From Apus apus (taxonomy: Eukaryota > Chordata > Aves > Apodiformes > Apodidae): a stretch of 64,000 nt of DNA. Positions 13,295 to 24,985 of this stretch are shown here, piece after piece (position 1 is the first letter of the stretch; each line of letters opens with the position of its first letter). Below the pieces are notes generated by a model. The model was not told where the DNA came from. It worked only from the letters and a program-made list of their open reading frames with translations, and searched no databases. The position numbers and the translations under genes are program-made. The stretch is taken from contig NC_067312.1 in the NCBI RefSeq assembly GCF_020740795.1, positions 61,852,405-61,916,404 on the forward strand, read 5' to 3'.

Positions 13295-13525
13295 CAGCCA
13301 TGCAGGTTTGCAAAAAAGGGGGCTAACAGGAAAGGATTATCCCTCTCCACTCTGCACTCGTTAGACCACATCTAGTGATTGAATTTTGGGCCCACCAGTA
13401 CAAGAAAGACATCAGTAAACTAGAGTGAGCCCTGCAGAAGACCATCAAGGTGGTCAGGGCTGTAACTTTGACCCTGTAAGGAGAAGCTGGAGGACCAGAG
13501 ACAATTCAGCATAAAAAGAAGGTTA
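13295..13525 (+). mobile_element. Old CR1 LINE fragment, late ORF2 region
   Basis: The sequence follows the CR1 ORF2 segment downstream of the reverse-transcriptase core, which appears intact in younger copies here (for example 53,215-53,400). Landmarks are the Ala-Cys-Arg-type stretch before a Leu-Tyr-Ser-Ala-Leu-like motif, then an Arg-Pro-His-like motif and a Tyr-Lys-Lys-Asp segment near 13,400-13,412. It has many indels and no open frame. Both ends are lost, so it is an old, dead copy. Confidence 0.75.
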
Positions 13526-14635
13526 TGAGTAGAACAAGGTCAACTTCTTCTTGTATGAAATCATCATGAGAATTACACAAAATATCCAAGATTTGGTCTA
13601 GCAATTGAAAAGGAATCAAGAAAATGTCTTTTTGTGTGCCTGAAAGGTCATTGGGAAGCAATAAATTACTGAATAAATTATTTTTTTTCCTCTGTCCTGA
13701 ACAGTTTAATGTTACATTTCAACAATGACTGGATGATACCAGGCTCACTCTTCAATTTTTTTATTTCATGCATATACTGAGACCTTATTTCCGTTTTTTG
13801 GAAGGATCCAGCAATTGCTTCCAAATGTGCTTGTTTTTTCAATTTGCACTCAATTTAATCAATTGTAATTATACGGTTAAGTAGTAAATGACAACTGAAA
13901 AAAATACAGGAGGGACAAAATTGTCTACTGTATTTTTTAGGCTACTCTCTGTTAAGTGTACCTTGTTGGACTTTTTGCTTTGATACAAATAAATTTATTT
14001 TGAGAAATCACTGAAGTATTATAAATCCCTCCGGTGGACCTAGTGTTAAAAATTATATTATTTTTTTTACCCCTTCTGTCACAGATGTATTTAGAGAAGT
14101 AGTAACAATTTTATATAGACAAGAGTTAAAATGTTTCAAATTTGTCAATGGACAAAAAGAGAGACACAAAGATATTTTTTGTTCTTAACTATTTCTTGTA
14201 TTTATTTCAGTAAAAGAGGAAGCAGCCCACTACTCAGTCTAGTATAGGTCAGAACTAAAGCTTAAATTTTATTCTTTTTTAAAAATTTTTTGTTCATCAG
14301 ACTAGTTTTCTCCCATGTTTCTTCACAGTTTAGGTCAGACATTGGACAAGGACACAAAAATTGCATTAAGAACAACAGAGGGGAAAAACAAACAAACAAA
14401 CAAAAAAAAAACAGAGAGAGAGAGATGCTAATCCTACCAACACTGAATTTCAAAGGACCCTTTCCAAGCCTTCATGCAGCAGGCACATCAGAGACAACTG
14501 AAACTTTTATTTTCTCATACATACAAACTTTATGTTCTTACACATATTTCTAGTTTCACTGTCCTTAGAATGAAATTAAACTCTTAGGCTGAGGCACCAA
14601 AGAATCTAACAAACTTGAATCCAATAATCTTTTTT
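13526..14635. other. AT-rich DNA, no gene seen
   Basis: Nothing beyond an AAAC/GA low-complexity patch at about 14,388-14,425. Confidence 0.5.
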
Positions 14636-15395
14636 ATAGAATCATGGAATGGTTAAGGTTGGAAGAGACCTTAAAGATCATCACATTCCAACTTCCCTGC
14701 CATGAACAGGCCTGTTGGGTCCCTAGGTCTTCCATTTTTTCTTTTTCAAAAGTGAGAGGTTTTTTTCCTCTTTTCTAGCCAGTGGAAACTTCACCAGATT
14801 GTCACAATTTTTCAAATATGATGCGTAGAGACTTAGCAACTTCCTCTGTCACTTTTCTTAGGACCCATGGATGCATCTCGTCAGGTCTCATGGACTTGTG
14901 AACCTTCAGGTTCCTTAGTGTCCTGGTTTGAGCCAGGATGAAGCCAATTTTCTTTTTACTGATATTTTTTTTCCTTCAGTAAGATCTCTTTTAACTAGCA
15001 GCAAGTGTTTCAGCTAGAGGACTGATAACACTGGAATGTTTATGTTACCTGAGGAGGGGGGATTGAGAGCATTGTTGTCTCTGGTTTAATTGCTGATGCT
15101 GAGTCAAACCATGACACTTAGATGGTCTCAAACCTGAGCTACCCCTACCACAGATGGATTTTCCTTCTAGCTCCTGCCTTTGCCTTCCATGACTTGGATG
15201 GTGTAGCCAGAGCACGTGCAGGTGCAGACGGAGTCAAAAAAGTAACTGAGGACCTCAGCATCCTCCATACCTCAGATAACCAGGTCTCTCTGTTTCCTTC
15301 CAGAGAGGACTCACCTTTTCGCTAGTCTTCCTTTTATCGCTGACATACCTATAGTAGCTTTTCTTGTTGCCCTGGATGATCCTGGCCAGATTTAA
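14636..15395 (-). mobile_element. Internally deleted CR1 LINE (minus strand), interrupted by a short LTR
   Basis: On the minus strand the CR1 5' portion runs from 15395 down to about 14,710, covering the region before and at the start of the reverse-transcriptase domain. It then joins directly to the CR1 3' end at 14,709-14,636, which finishes in the usual ATTCTA-type tail. The middle of the reverse transcriptase and the C-terminal part of ORF2 are absent. A 198-bp LTR has inserted at 14,919-15,116. Removing it and one CTTAG copy restores an uninterrupted CR1 match. All frames are broken. The junction near 14,710 could reflect deletion after insertion or template switching during reverse transcription. 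Confidence 0.85.
14919..15116 (+). mobile_element. Short (198-bp) ERVL-like LTR derivative inserted in CR1
   Basis: Starts TGTCCTGGTTTGAGCC and ends GAGTCAAACCATGACA, the same two ends as the 719-bp LTR at 44,794-45,512. The sequence between about 15,048 and 15,055 jumps from the U3-like start to the extreme 3' end, so roughly 520 bases present in the longer copy are missing. Perfect CTTAG duplications at 14,914-14,918 and 15,117-15,121 flank it. The intact duplication shows that it inserted as a unit or lost its middle after insertion. It lacks the polyadenylation signal region of the longer copy. Confidence 0.92.
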
Positions 15396-16862
15396 TTCAT
15401 AGAATAATATAATCATAGAATGGTTAAGGTTGGAAGGGATCTTAAAGATCGTGAGGTTCCAAACCCCCTGCAGGGACACCCCACACTAGAACAGGATGCA
15501 CAGAGCCGCATCCAGCCTGGCCTTAAACATCTCCAGGGGGCTTCCACAACCTCCAGTGCCTTATTACGCTCATGGTGAATAATTCTTCCTGATGTCTAAC
15601 CTAATTCTCCCCTCTTTCAGTTTAAAACCATTACCCCTTATCAGATCATTGCACCTCTCTGGTGAAAAGCCCCTCCTCAGCTTCCTGTAGGTCCCCTTCA
15701 GGTTCTGGAAGGCTGCTGTAAAGTCTCCCCAAAGCCTTCTCTTCTACAGGCTCAACAGCCTCAACTCCCTCAGCCTGTCTTCATAGCAGAGGTGCTTCAG
15801 GCCTTTGATCATCTTGGTGGCCCTTCTCTGCACCCTCTCCAACACCTCCATGTCTTTCTTGGGAGGAGGGCTCCATGGCTGTACACAGTATTCCAGGTGG
15901 GGTCTCACCAGAGCAGAGTAGAGGGGCAGAATCCCCTCCCTGGCCCTGCTGGCCACAATTTATTTGATGCAGCCCAGGACACAATTGGCTCTCTGGGCAC
16001 CAGCACACACTGGTGGCTCATGTTGAGCTTCTCATCTACTACCACCCCCAAGTCCTTCTCCTCAGGACTGCTCTCCAGCCATTCTTCCCCCAGCCTCTGC
16101 ATTTGTGCCTGGGGTTGTGCCAACCCAGGTGCAGGACCTTGCACTTGGCCTTGTTGAACTTCATGAGGTTGGCATTTGCCCACCTCTCCAGCCTGTCAAG
16201 GTCCCTCTGGATGATATCCCTTCCCTCTAGGGTGTCAACCACACCACATAGCTTGGTATCATCAGCAAACTTGTTGAGGATACATTCAATCCCCCCATCC
16301 ATGTCTCCAACAAAGATGTTAAAGAGCACTGGTCACAATACTGACCCCTGAGGCACACCACTCATCACTTGTCTCCACTTCTACACTGAATTACACTGAG
16401 ACCACAACTCTCTGGGTGTGGCCATCAAGCCAGTTACTTATCTACTCAGTGGTCCATATGTCAAAGCCATGTCTTGTCAGTTTAGAGACGAGGATGTTGT
16501 GTGGGACAGTGTCAAATGCCTTGCACAAATCCAGGTAGATTATGTCAGTTGCTCTGCCGCTATCTACCATGTCATAGAAGTAGTCTTGTCATAGAAGGCC
16601 AGGTATGATTTGCCCTTAGTGGAAGCCATGTAGCTGTCACCTATCACCATGTGATTATTAAATGTGATTATGTTCCATGTGCTTTAGCAGATTTTTCCAG
16701 TAGGATTTGTTCCAAGATCTTGCTGGGCACAGAGGTGAGACTGACTGGCCTGTAGTTCCCTGAGTCTTCCTTTTTCCCCTTTTTAAAAATAGGGCATATG
16801 TTCCCTTTTTTCCAATTGGCAGGAACGTCACCAGGCTAAGCTATCTGGTCAAATCTCTAGGT
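15396..16862 (-). mobile_element. 5'-truncated CR1 LINE, 3' two thirds of ORF2 plus 3' UTR
   Basis: Minus-strand CR1 about 1.45 kb long. The 3' tail lies at 15,396-15,425 with ATAGAAT-type units. Above it come the 3' UTR, the C-terminal part of ORF2 and the reverse-transcriptase core. The catalytic Phe-Ala-Asp-Asp motif is encoded at 16,258-16,269, inside a 96-codon minus-strand frame at 16,039-16,329. Stops and frameshifts split the rest. The 5' end fades near 16,862, consistent with the 5' truncation usual for CR1. It abuts the 5' end of the neighbouring minus-strand CR1 at 15,395, so it landed at or within that older copy. Confidence 0.93.
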
Positions 16863-17160
16863 AGAAGCAAATGTATGTGCTATAAAGAAATGAAATTATT
16901 ATTATGGATTGCAGTCTTAAAAATAAGACTGAGTAGACAAAGGTCTCTGCTCCAAGCATGCAGATAAAAGGAGCCAATGCTCTGTAGAAGTGATGGTGAA
17001 TTTACTGATGAAGAGGAATAACACTGGAGTTCCTTAGGTTTTTTTGTTAGTCTAACACAGTGCTCGTACTTGATGCAAGTAGTTTGATGTGAATGCGTAT
17101 ATAAAGATATCTCCTCCCACTTATCCCCAGACCAAATCTTGCAATGATTTGATGTTCTCA
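16863..17160. other. Unique-looking DNA, no gene seen
   Basis: No repeat or exon signal. This is the left flank of the AGGGA tract. Confidence 0.5.
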
Positions 17161-17482
17161 AGGGAAGGGAAGGGAAGGGAAGGGAAGGGAAGGGAAGGGA
17201 AGGGAAGGGAAGGGAAGGGAAGGGAAGGGAAGGGAAGGGAAGGGAAGGGAAGGGAAGGGAAGGGAAGGGAAGGGAAGGGAAGGGAAGGGAAGGGAAGGGA
17301 AGGGAAGGGAAGGGAAGGGAAGGGAAGGGAAGGGAAGGGAAGGGAAGGGAAGGGAAGGGAAGGGAAGGGAAGGGAAGGGAAGGGAAGGGAAGGGAAGGGA
17401 AGGGAAGGGAAGGGAAGGGAAGGGAAGGGAAGGGAAGGGAAGGGAAGGGAAGGGAAGGGAAGGGAAGGGAAGGGAAGGGAAG
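17161..17482. repeat. Perfect (AGGGA)64 pentanucleotide tract
   Basis: About 64 uninterrupted copies of AGGGA (equivalently AAGGG) with no base out of register over 320 bases, ending in AGAAAGAAAA. All plus-strand bases are purine, so the tract is a long homopurine-homopyrimidine mirror-type repeat, and every unit carries a GGG run suited to G-quadruplex formation. Open frames through it (Lys-Gly-Arg-Glu-Gly repeats on plus; Phe-Pro-Ser-Leu-Pro repeats on minus) are artefacts. Complete purity points to recent expansion or to assembly smoothing. Confidence 0.99.
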
Positions 17483-20400
17483 AAAGAAAAGCTGTTTTGC
17501 AAGTGTGTATTTGCCAAAATTAGCTGTATCAGGATGTAAGATTCTATTTTTAATGTAAATTGGCACATGAAGTCTTCATCCTAAAGACATTAAGTTACAA
17601 AAAGTATAGGCCTCTCCCACCCATAGGAGGACACCAGAAAACACATACAGTTTAACAGTATTTGCAGCCTGACTCCAAAAAGCCCTTATAAAACTGTGCC
17701 CAGGCAGCACTGGAACCAGTTTACAGCTGGTGACACTGACTTTAAAAGCTTCCTCTGTTCTCATCTTACTATCAGATCACATGTCCTAGGGCTGAGGACA
17801 ACATTTGTAGAGTCCTGAGCAATTTATAGAGATGCATCTAAATTAGCTGGTGGGAAATGTTGTGAAGAGCATCTTCAGTTTCTGGAGAGCACTTTCAAGT
17901 CATAGCAATGTCTCAGTATTGAAGGTGTTTTGCTTTATGAGAGGGGCAAATCATTGTTGTCACATAATAACTAGTATTCTTCAATTTTGTCTAAATACCG
18001 CATAGCCCACTGTTTTAACTACTCTAATAATGAGCAATAACTGAAATCCTGTCCAAATCACCCAGAAAAAGAAAGAGGGATCCAAGATGACTGATGTGAG
18101 ACTCAACTGTTTATCTGTGCTTGCTCTACGGTATAAATATTTAAATTTTATTTTGAAAAGGTCTGCAGGGTAAGACACTTCAGAAAAGAGGTCTGTTACC
18201 AAGCTCAGTTCTACAATGCATCCCATGTCTCAGAAGTAGTAGGTTACTGCTCTCAGGCTGGAGAGAGCTGGCATGCATCCATGCTGGGCTACAGAAAAAC
18301 AAAGTATTGTGGGTAGCATTTTCAGTAATTTGTGTACTGCCAGGATTGAAAGGGTAAATGAATAATGATTTCAAATACAGAAATATTGGACTTAGGTACT
18401 GAAGTTGTTTATGAGCTTTAAGACCAGTTCAAAAACACTTCTGTGAAATGATCACCTAGACTGTAATCCATATAAAATCAGAGTAACAGCTTTTATAGAC
18501 ATGCAAGCATACCTTACTATTTAGTTGCTCAGTAAAATGTGAATGTGGAAGATACATAAGCTAAAAATAAAGATTTTTCATAGAAGATCTATTTTAAATA
18601 ATGACATTCAATTATTAAAAACATAACCATTTAAATAGCTTATGTGTTTTCCTCAAGGCACAAGTGTCCAAAATAAGGACAGCTTTTCAATAGTTCATGG
18701 TACTCACCATACAGCTATGTCTAAAAAAAAACCTGCCAGTCCAGAGGGTACATGTGACAAGGGTCAGAAACATTTATTATTTCACTTTCATCAGCTTGGA
18801 AGGACCACATTCTGCCCCTGATTTGAAGCTCCAGTGAGAAAAGGGGGGAAGTAAGAGGAAAAGACATACCATGCAACTATTTAACAATTTTGAGGGAAGG
18901 AAAAATAGATGCATCTAAGGACTGAGTGGGCACCTTACCACAACAGAGCTGATGGAACTGCATCCCAGAGACCATGCTGCCCCCACTAGTGATGTACAGG
19001 TTTTAGAGCTTCCATAAGTAACAATTCTCCCTGCACAACTAGGATACTCACAACTGGTGAGGAGAGAGAGATCTACCTAAAACACATGCAAAGCCCTATT
19101 TATATTCTGAAAACAAAACTGAAATACCCCAAACTGTTCAATTTTGGAGGATCAAAATGACCAACATGTATTTCTTCCATTGTATGAGGTTCTCCAAGCT
19201 CAAGTCAAGGTTACTGTGTTAAGGTAGCAACCTGCAGTGTAATTTGTACTATGTCCGTAAGAATCTTCAAGGTTTTCATAGCAGTTAAAATTATACTATA
19301 ATGGTATAATTCATGTACACCATTGTTAAAAGCTTTCTGAAACACTAGTAAATGTCATTCAAAGAGACTAATACAACATTACCTAAAGTTGAAACATCAA
19401 ATTCCATAATACTCTCCCTATTTTTTGAGGTGTGTTCATGGCTGAACTCAAATTATTTAATGTTCTCCTAAAGAATATTTTGAAAACTATTCTATCTACT
19501 AATGCACGTTTGTGATATCTGTAGAAGTTTTTGGAGATAAAAGCCTAACTGTGAAATAAGATGCTTGTTTTTTTTTCCCTCCTCCAAATCTGCCAGTGAA
19601 AAATCTGTAACTTACTTAATTACCTACTGTTCAATGAGCATTATTATATTATGAGGCTTTTGTAAGAAAGTTGTTTCCATATATAGTAAAACAAGCTGTT
19701 ACATTAAATATTCATATACAACTGAGTAAGGGAGAAGTAACAAAGCTTCCTAGCACCCATTAGTGGAGTTCTGGCAGTGCACCACATATTTACATACATT
19801 ATCTTTTTTGTCACTATTAAACACAAGCTAAATGGAGACAATGTTAATTGTGCTCTAAAAGTAGCACTTTCAGGAAAGAAAAAAATAATCAGAAACGGTC
19901 AGTAGACATACTAGAAAAACAGAAATTAATCAGTTCTTGAAAAAGTGAAATGCTGTATATAACTTAGTTTAGAAATGTGGTCATAGTCTCCTCCACTAAT
20001 ACTGTTGTCACAGCTAGTATTTCTTCCATCTGGGGAGTCCACAAACTTAACAAAGCCTGAGTTCTAGAGGTTATTTACCACTAATGTACATAGACCCAGT
20101 TTCAAATTTTCAGAGAGGAAAAAAAATCCAGAAGTAGTAGACAAAGAATTTTTAAAATACCTAATATTTCCAATAGTCTAGAAATTTCATGTTTGTATTA
20201 TCTAGTTTCACTGGCACATAGTTGTAGAGAGAAAATGATATGTCTTACTGTAGCACTGATAACAATATGAGAACAAACAGAAATTTATTCTACCACATAA
20301 TTCAAATGGCTTAAATAACAAAAAATTGCAAAAAACCCCAGTTGTTTTCCTTCCTTTATATAAGAGAATATTTAAATCCTTTCTTTCCTGACTTGCCTTT

Positions 20401-20899
20401 CAGATTCTGTGGCAAAAGCCAAAAAGCCGTTAAACTCAAACACTGGTGACACTGAAACACATGAAGCCATGTCTGACCCGAAAAACAGGAATTCAAAGCA
20501 AAAGAAAAGCAGGAGCTTTCTAGAAATATCCATGAGGAAACTAGAGTCATAGCTCTAAAGTAGTCAGTCATCAGTTGGTCAGACAGCTACACACTTCAGC
20601 TGACTGTCTTAATAGAAATTCCTGTCTGACCATCTGAAAAGATATACATTGTCTTCAAGTGTCAAATTATGTGAGCTGAAATCTCCCACACTCAAATGAA
20701 TATTCTGGTTGAATGACACTGCTCTTCTGCAACACAAATCCTTGATCAGTTTGATCTAAAACTTCATCTGAAATTTCTCCCAGTACATCTCTTACTATAT
20801 GTTCTACTGAAACAACGTATTTCACATTTTCAGCTTATACAGTACAACTTCTTTCTGCTAAAAAAACCCAAGACAAACTACAAACAAACCTGTAGTAGA
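17483..20899. other. AT-rich intergenic DNA, no gene seen
   Basis: I see no transposon, exon or RNA gene in this stretch. Open frames are short and not protein-like. Confidence 0.5.
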
Positions 20900-21222
20900 A
20901 GAATCATAGAATCATAGAATCATCAAGATTGGAAAAGACCTTCAAGATCATCAAGTCCAAATATCCACCCTACAACCCTTAACCACTAAACCACTTTATG
21001 ACACACCATGTCTACCCCTTTTCTGAACACCTCCAGGGACGGTGCCTCCACAACCTCACTGGGCAAACAGTTCCAATGCCTAACCCATATTCTGTGAAGA
21101 AATTTTTCTGATATCCAGCTTGAACCTCCCCTGGTGGAACTTGACTCCATTTCCTCTTGTCCTATTGCTGGTCACCAGGGAGAAGAGGCCAACCCCCACC
21201 TCACTCAAACCTAACACACTAA
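20900..21222 (-). mobile_element. CR1 LINE 3' fragment (minus strand)
   Basis: Begins with the CR1 tail in inverse (repeated GAATCATAGAATCATAGAATC) and continues with the 3' UTR and the end of ORF2, matching the 3' end of the CR1 at 35,818-37,026 read backwards. It stops near 21,222 by 5' truncation. No open frame survives. Confidence 0.92.
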
Positions 21223-23034
21223 AAGCAGAAAAAGCTTTTAAAAAATTTATTTACAGGGAGAATTCACCTTTCAGAGTAGAAACACCAAGCAAATAAGAGT
21301 TTGGTATAAATACCTATTCATGTTAGGAAATTCTTTCATAGTGTATATATGATGAAATAATGACATTGACATAAATGAATATGCTGCTTTAACTATACAT
21401 TTTAAGAGTGTTCATTTTAAGAATGTGCCTCTAATAGCTGACTTTGGTGCTGGGTGAGAAAAAGGAACTTCTACCACTAATTGAACTAATACTGAAGAAC
21501 TTCCTATTATTTGTCATCTAGGTCTGATGTTACAACCACATTCTTCAGTAAATTCTCTCTGAAATAATTGACAGTTTATGATCTGATTCTTCTCCTAGAG
21601 GGACTAATGAAATGAAAGAGTCAGGCATCATAGGGTATGGGAAATAAAGATGATGAACAGGCACTTCCGAACAGAGAGTGGAGTCATTTGTGTTTTCAAC
21701 ATCTATTTTATAACCCACAGGAAGAAATTATTCTAGCTTAAGTATCTAACATTTTTGAAGCACAAGTACTGGGGCGAAGGACTGATATACTGTATAAGGA
21801 AATGAAACAACCCTGACCTGTGCCATGCAGCAGCTACCCAGAAATAAAAAGACCTCTGAAAAAATAAATTAATTAGGAAGTGGCTGTTAGTGGCTAGGGC
21901 ACTCTGACAACTAAATACTGTCAGGGATGGCCTTTAAAAGGGATTATGAGGGTTTTTTTTTTGTTGTTAATTTTTGAAGGCTATCCTAACAAGAGAGTAA
22001 ATACAAAATTATTTCAAAATATGCGTGTTGAATTTTCTTTCCACTTAAACTGTAATCAAGGCCAGAACCAGTTCTCCATAGAAGACTAGAAATTTTATTC
22101 TAGATAAAATTTCACAGTATGACTAATAACCATTAATTTTAGTCTAATATTTTTAAATGGTTTCCATTAATATTTCAAAGTCAAAATGGAAAAAAAAACA
22201 AATATATAAATATATGTATTTTGTTCACAAGACTCAGGCAGAGAGAGGGGAAAATCCAATTTCTAATAGAAAATCTGAGGTAGAAGTTTGAAGTTTTAAC
22301 AAGTTAGAGGAAAGATAAAGGCATAATGTTGGAGAGCATAAAAAGTGTTAGGAAGGAATATGGCAAACTGGGAAAAATGAAATAAATACATATTGATTTG
22401 AATAATACAGAAAATATGCAGATTAATTTCATCACAAAAATCTGCGCTTTAGAAATAGTAAAATAGTTAAAATCTCATTGTATATGTTAAACTAAAGCTT
22501 TTCAGAATAATTTGAAAGGCAGTGACTTTTCTGACTACTTCCCCTAGGAAATCCGGAAATGTAAAGCACTGAAAATGTCCTAGCTGCTTAAAGCTCATTT
22601 TGTTCCCAAGAAAATGGAGAATTGTGAATAACAGAGCAATGAAACTGCTGAAAGTATGGAAGAGTAAAGCCGCCTGGTTGTTCCACAAGTAAACATTCAT
22701 ACTCTCATTTTTTGTGCATAAGAGACATGACATATCTATTAAATGTCGCTGAAGAAAAGTGAACTCCATTTTCTGAAATCAAGAGGTTCTGTTCTTATCT
22801 ACCATGGTTATAATAAATGTAGGTACAGAGAAAACCTCAAGAACTTTATTCTGAAAAAATATCACAGGGCTTTGAATGCAAAGCAGGTAGGAATAAAATT
22901 GGTGTATGCTTCAAAATAACACTGAATAATAAAATTTTCCCAATAGGAGCTAAAATCAGCAACGTCAAAAAAGGGGGATTATAGATGTAAAATCCAGGAC
23001 AACTCTCACACTTCATTGTGAAAAACTCCATAGG
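21223..23034. other. AT-rich DNA, no gene seen
   Basis: No repeat family or exon is supported. Confidence 0.5.
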
Positions 23035-23113
23035 AAAATAAAAATAAAATAAAATAAAATAAAATAAAATAAAATAAAATAAAATAAAATAAAATAAAAT
23101 AAAATAAAATAAA
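23035..23113. repeat. (AAAAT)n pentanucleotide repeat
   Basis: About 15 nearly perfect AAAAT units, ending at the AAAGG interruption at 23,111. No adjacent retrotransposon body is visible, so it is not obviously a LINE or SINE tail. Confidence 0.95.
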
Positions 23114-23484
23114 GGAAATTCAACATATAACTTGCTACATTACTTAGCAATTTTGTGTCAACCCTTGTGAGGTAGAAGTCCCAATATTTTGTTCTCAGTT
23201 TGGATATATATTTGCATTATATTACGCAAGATGGAGTGCTAAATAAAAATTACATTCTCAATCTCTAAATAATATAATACATCAAAACTGTAAAATACAA
23301 AATGAAACAGCAAATTATACCCCTGTGTGTGATTTTCTTTGTTCTCCAAAATTTCTTTTAAACATTTACTGACAAATACATTCAATCAGAAGACCGATGC
23401 CTAATCCCGAAGTTGATGGAACAAGGAACCATCTTTACACTGGTTTCAAGGTCGTGAATCAAAAATTCTTATGATGACAGTGTG
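23114..23484. other. AT-rich DNA, no gene seen
   Basis: Nothing recognisable before the LTR-like start at 23,485. Confidence 0.5.
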
Positions 23485-23639
23485 TGCTGGTTTGGTTTGG
23501 TAGGTTTTTTTAGTAGTGTGGGAAAGGCCTCAGGGCTGGCTCTGGTAAGAAGCTGAGAAGCTCCCCCTGCTCCAAAACCAGACAAGAAGCCAACTTTGGC
23601 CTCTTCAAGCAGCCCCAACCCTAACTAATCCTAACCCTA
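23485..23639 (+). mobile_element. LTR 5' fragment, related to the LTR at 272-1254
   Basis: Starts TGTGCTGGTTTGG and shares with the minus-strand reading of 1254-1138 the order of a TGTGCTGGTTT start, a GGTAGG-like T-rich stretch, then AAGAAGCTGAGAAGCTCC and a CTGCTCCAAAACCAG block. The match ends before 23,640, where CR1 sequence begins. No 3' end or target duplication can be assigned, so it is a broken piece. Confidence 0.6.
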
Positions 23640-24985
23640 TTGTCAAAGACAATAGAAAGGGCTTCTTTTAATACACTGGAGATAGAACTAACACTAGAGA
23701 CAATATAGGCCCATTGCAGATTGAGGTGGGTGCCCTGGTGACAGCAGATATGAAGAAGGCAGAGGCACTGAATGCCTTCTTTGCCTCTGTCTTCACTGCT
23801 GCAGACTCTCCCCAGGAGCCCCAGATCCCTAACGTCCCAGAAGAAGTCAGGATAAAGGAAGAGTTTGCCTTGGCAGATGAGGATTGGGTTAAGGATCAGT
23901 TAAGCAATCTGGACATCCATAAATCGATGGGTCCGGATGAAATGAACCTGTGGGTGCTGAGGGAGCTGGCGGAGGTCATTGCTAGGCCACTGTCCATCAT
24001 CTTTTGTAAGTCGTGGGCAACAGGAGAAGTGCCTGAGGACTGGAGGATAGCAAATGTCACTCCAGTCTACAAAAAGGGCAAGAAGGAAGACCTGGGTAAC
24101 TATAGACTGGTCAGCATCACCTCCGCCCCTGGAAAGGTGATGGAAGAACTTATACTTAGCACTATCTCTAGGCATATCAAGGATGGGGGGGTTATTAGGA
24201 GCAGTCAACATGGTTTTACCAAGGGGAAGTCATGTTTGACCAACCTTATAGCCTTCTATGAGGATGTAACTATGTGGATAGATGATGGAAGTGCAGTAGA
24301 TGTGGTTTATCTTCATTTCAGTAAAGCATTTGACACTGTCTCCCACAGCATCCTTGTAGATAAACTGAGGAAGTGTGGCTGAGATGATTGGGGAGTGTGG
24401 TGGATTGTGAACTGGTTGAAAGGAAGAAGTCAGAGAGTTGTGGTCAGTGGGACAGAATCTAGTTGGAGGTCTGTGAGTATCGGAGTCCCTGAGGGGTCAG
24501 TACTGGGACAGGTGCTATTCAATATTTTTATTAACAACCTGGATGAGGGAACAGAATGTACCCTCAGCAAGTTTGCTGATGACACTAAACTGGTGGCTGA
24601 TGCACCGGAAGGCTGTGCTGCCATTCAGAGAGACCTAGACAGGCTGAAGAGTTGGGTGGGAAGAAATTTAATTAAATACAACAAGGGCAAGTGCAGAGTC
24701 TTGCATCTGGGGAAGAACAACCCCATGCACCAGCACAGGTTGGGGGCTGACCTGCTGGAGAGCAGTGTAGGAGAAAGGGACCTGGGGGTCCTGGTGGACA
24801 GGAGGATGACCATGAGCCAGCAATGTGTCCTTGTGGCCAACATGGCCAATGGCATCCTGGAGTGTATTAGAAAGGGTGTGGTTAGTAGGATGAGAGAGGT
24901 TCTCCTCCTCTTTTATTCTGCCTTTGTGAGGACACATCTGGAGTCTTGTGTCCAGTTCTGGGCCCCTCAGTTCAAGGAGGAGAGG
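23640..24985 (+). mobile_element. CR1 LINE ORF2 reverse-transcriptase fragment, best-preserved copy
   Basis: One reading frame runs from 23,714 to about 25,048 broken by a single TGA at 24,380-24,382. It encodes the CR1 reverse transcriptase: fingers and palm in the first 222 codons, then the Phe-Ala-Asp-Asp catalytic motif at 24,572-24,583 and the thumb-side region to about 24,983. The motif A aspartate is replaced: codon 24,314-24,316 is CAT (His) in Leu-His-Phe-Ser-Lys-Ala-Phe-Asp. The enzyme would be inactive even without the stop. The endonuclease end and the 3' UTR and tail are absent. CR1 match ends near 24,985, where an LTR-like sequence begins. Confidence 0.93.

Noticed and set aside
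16880..17568. Long open frames of Lys-Gly-Arg-Glu-Gly or Phe-Pro-Ser-Leu-Pro repeats
   Set aside because: They are forced by the AGGGA repeat, which has no stop in these frames on either strand; no start context or exon structure supports a protein.
23612..23640. Telomere-like CCCTAA words
   Set aside because: Only two or three imperfect units with spacing errors, at the edge of an LTR fragment; not an interstitial telomeric array.
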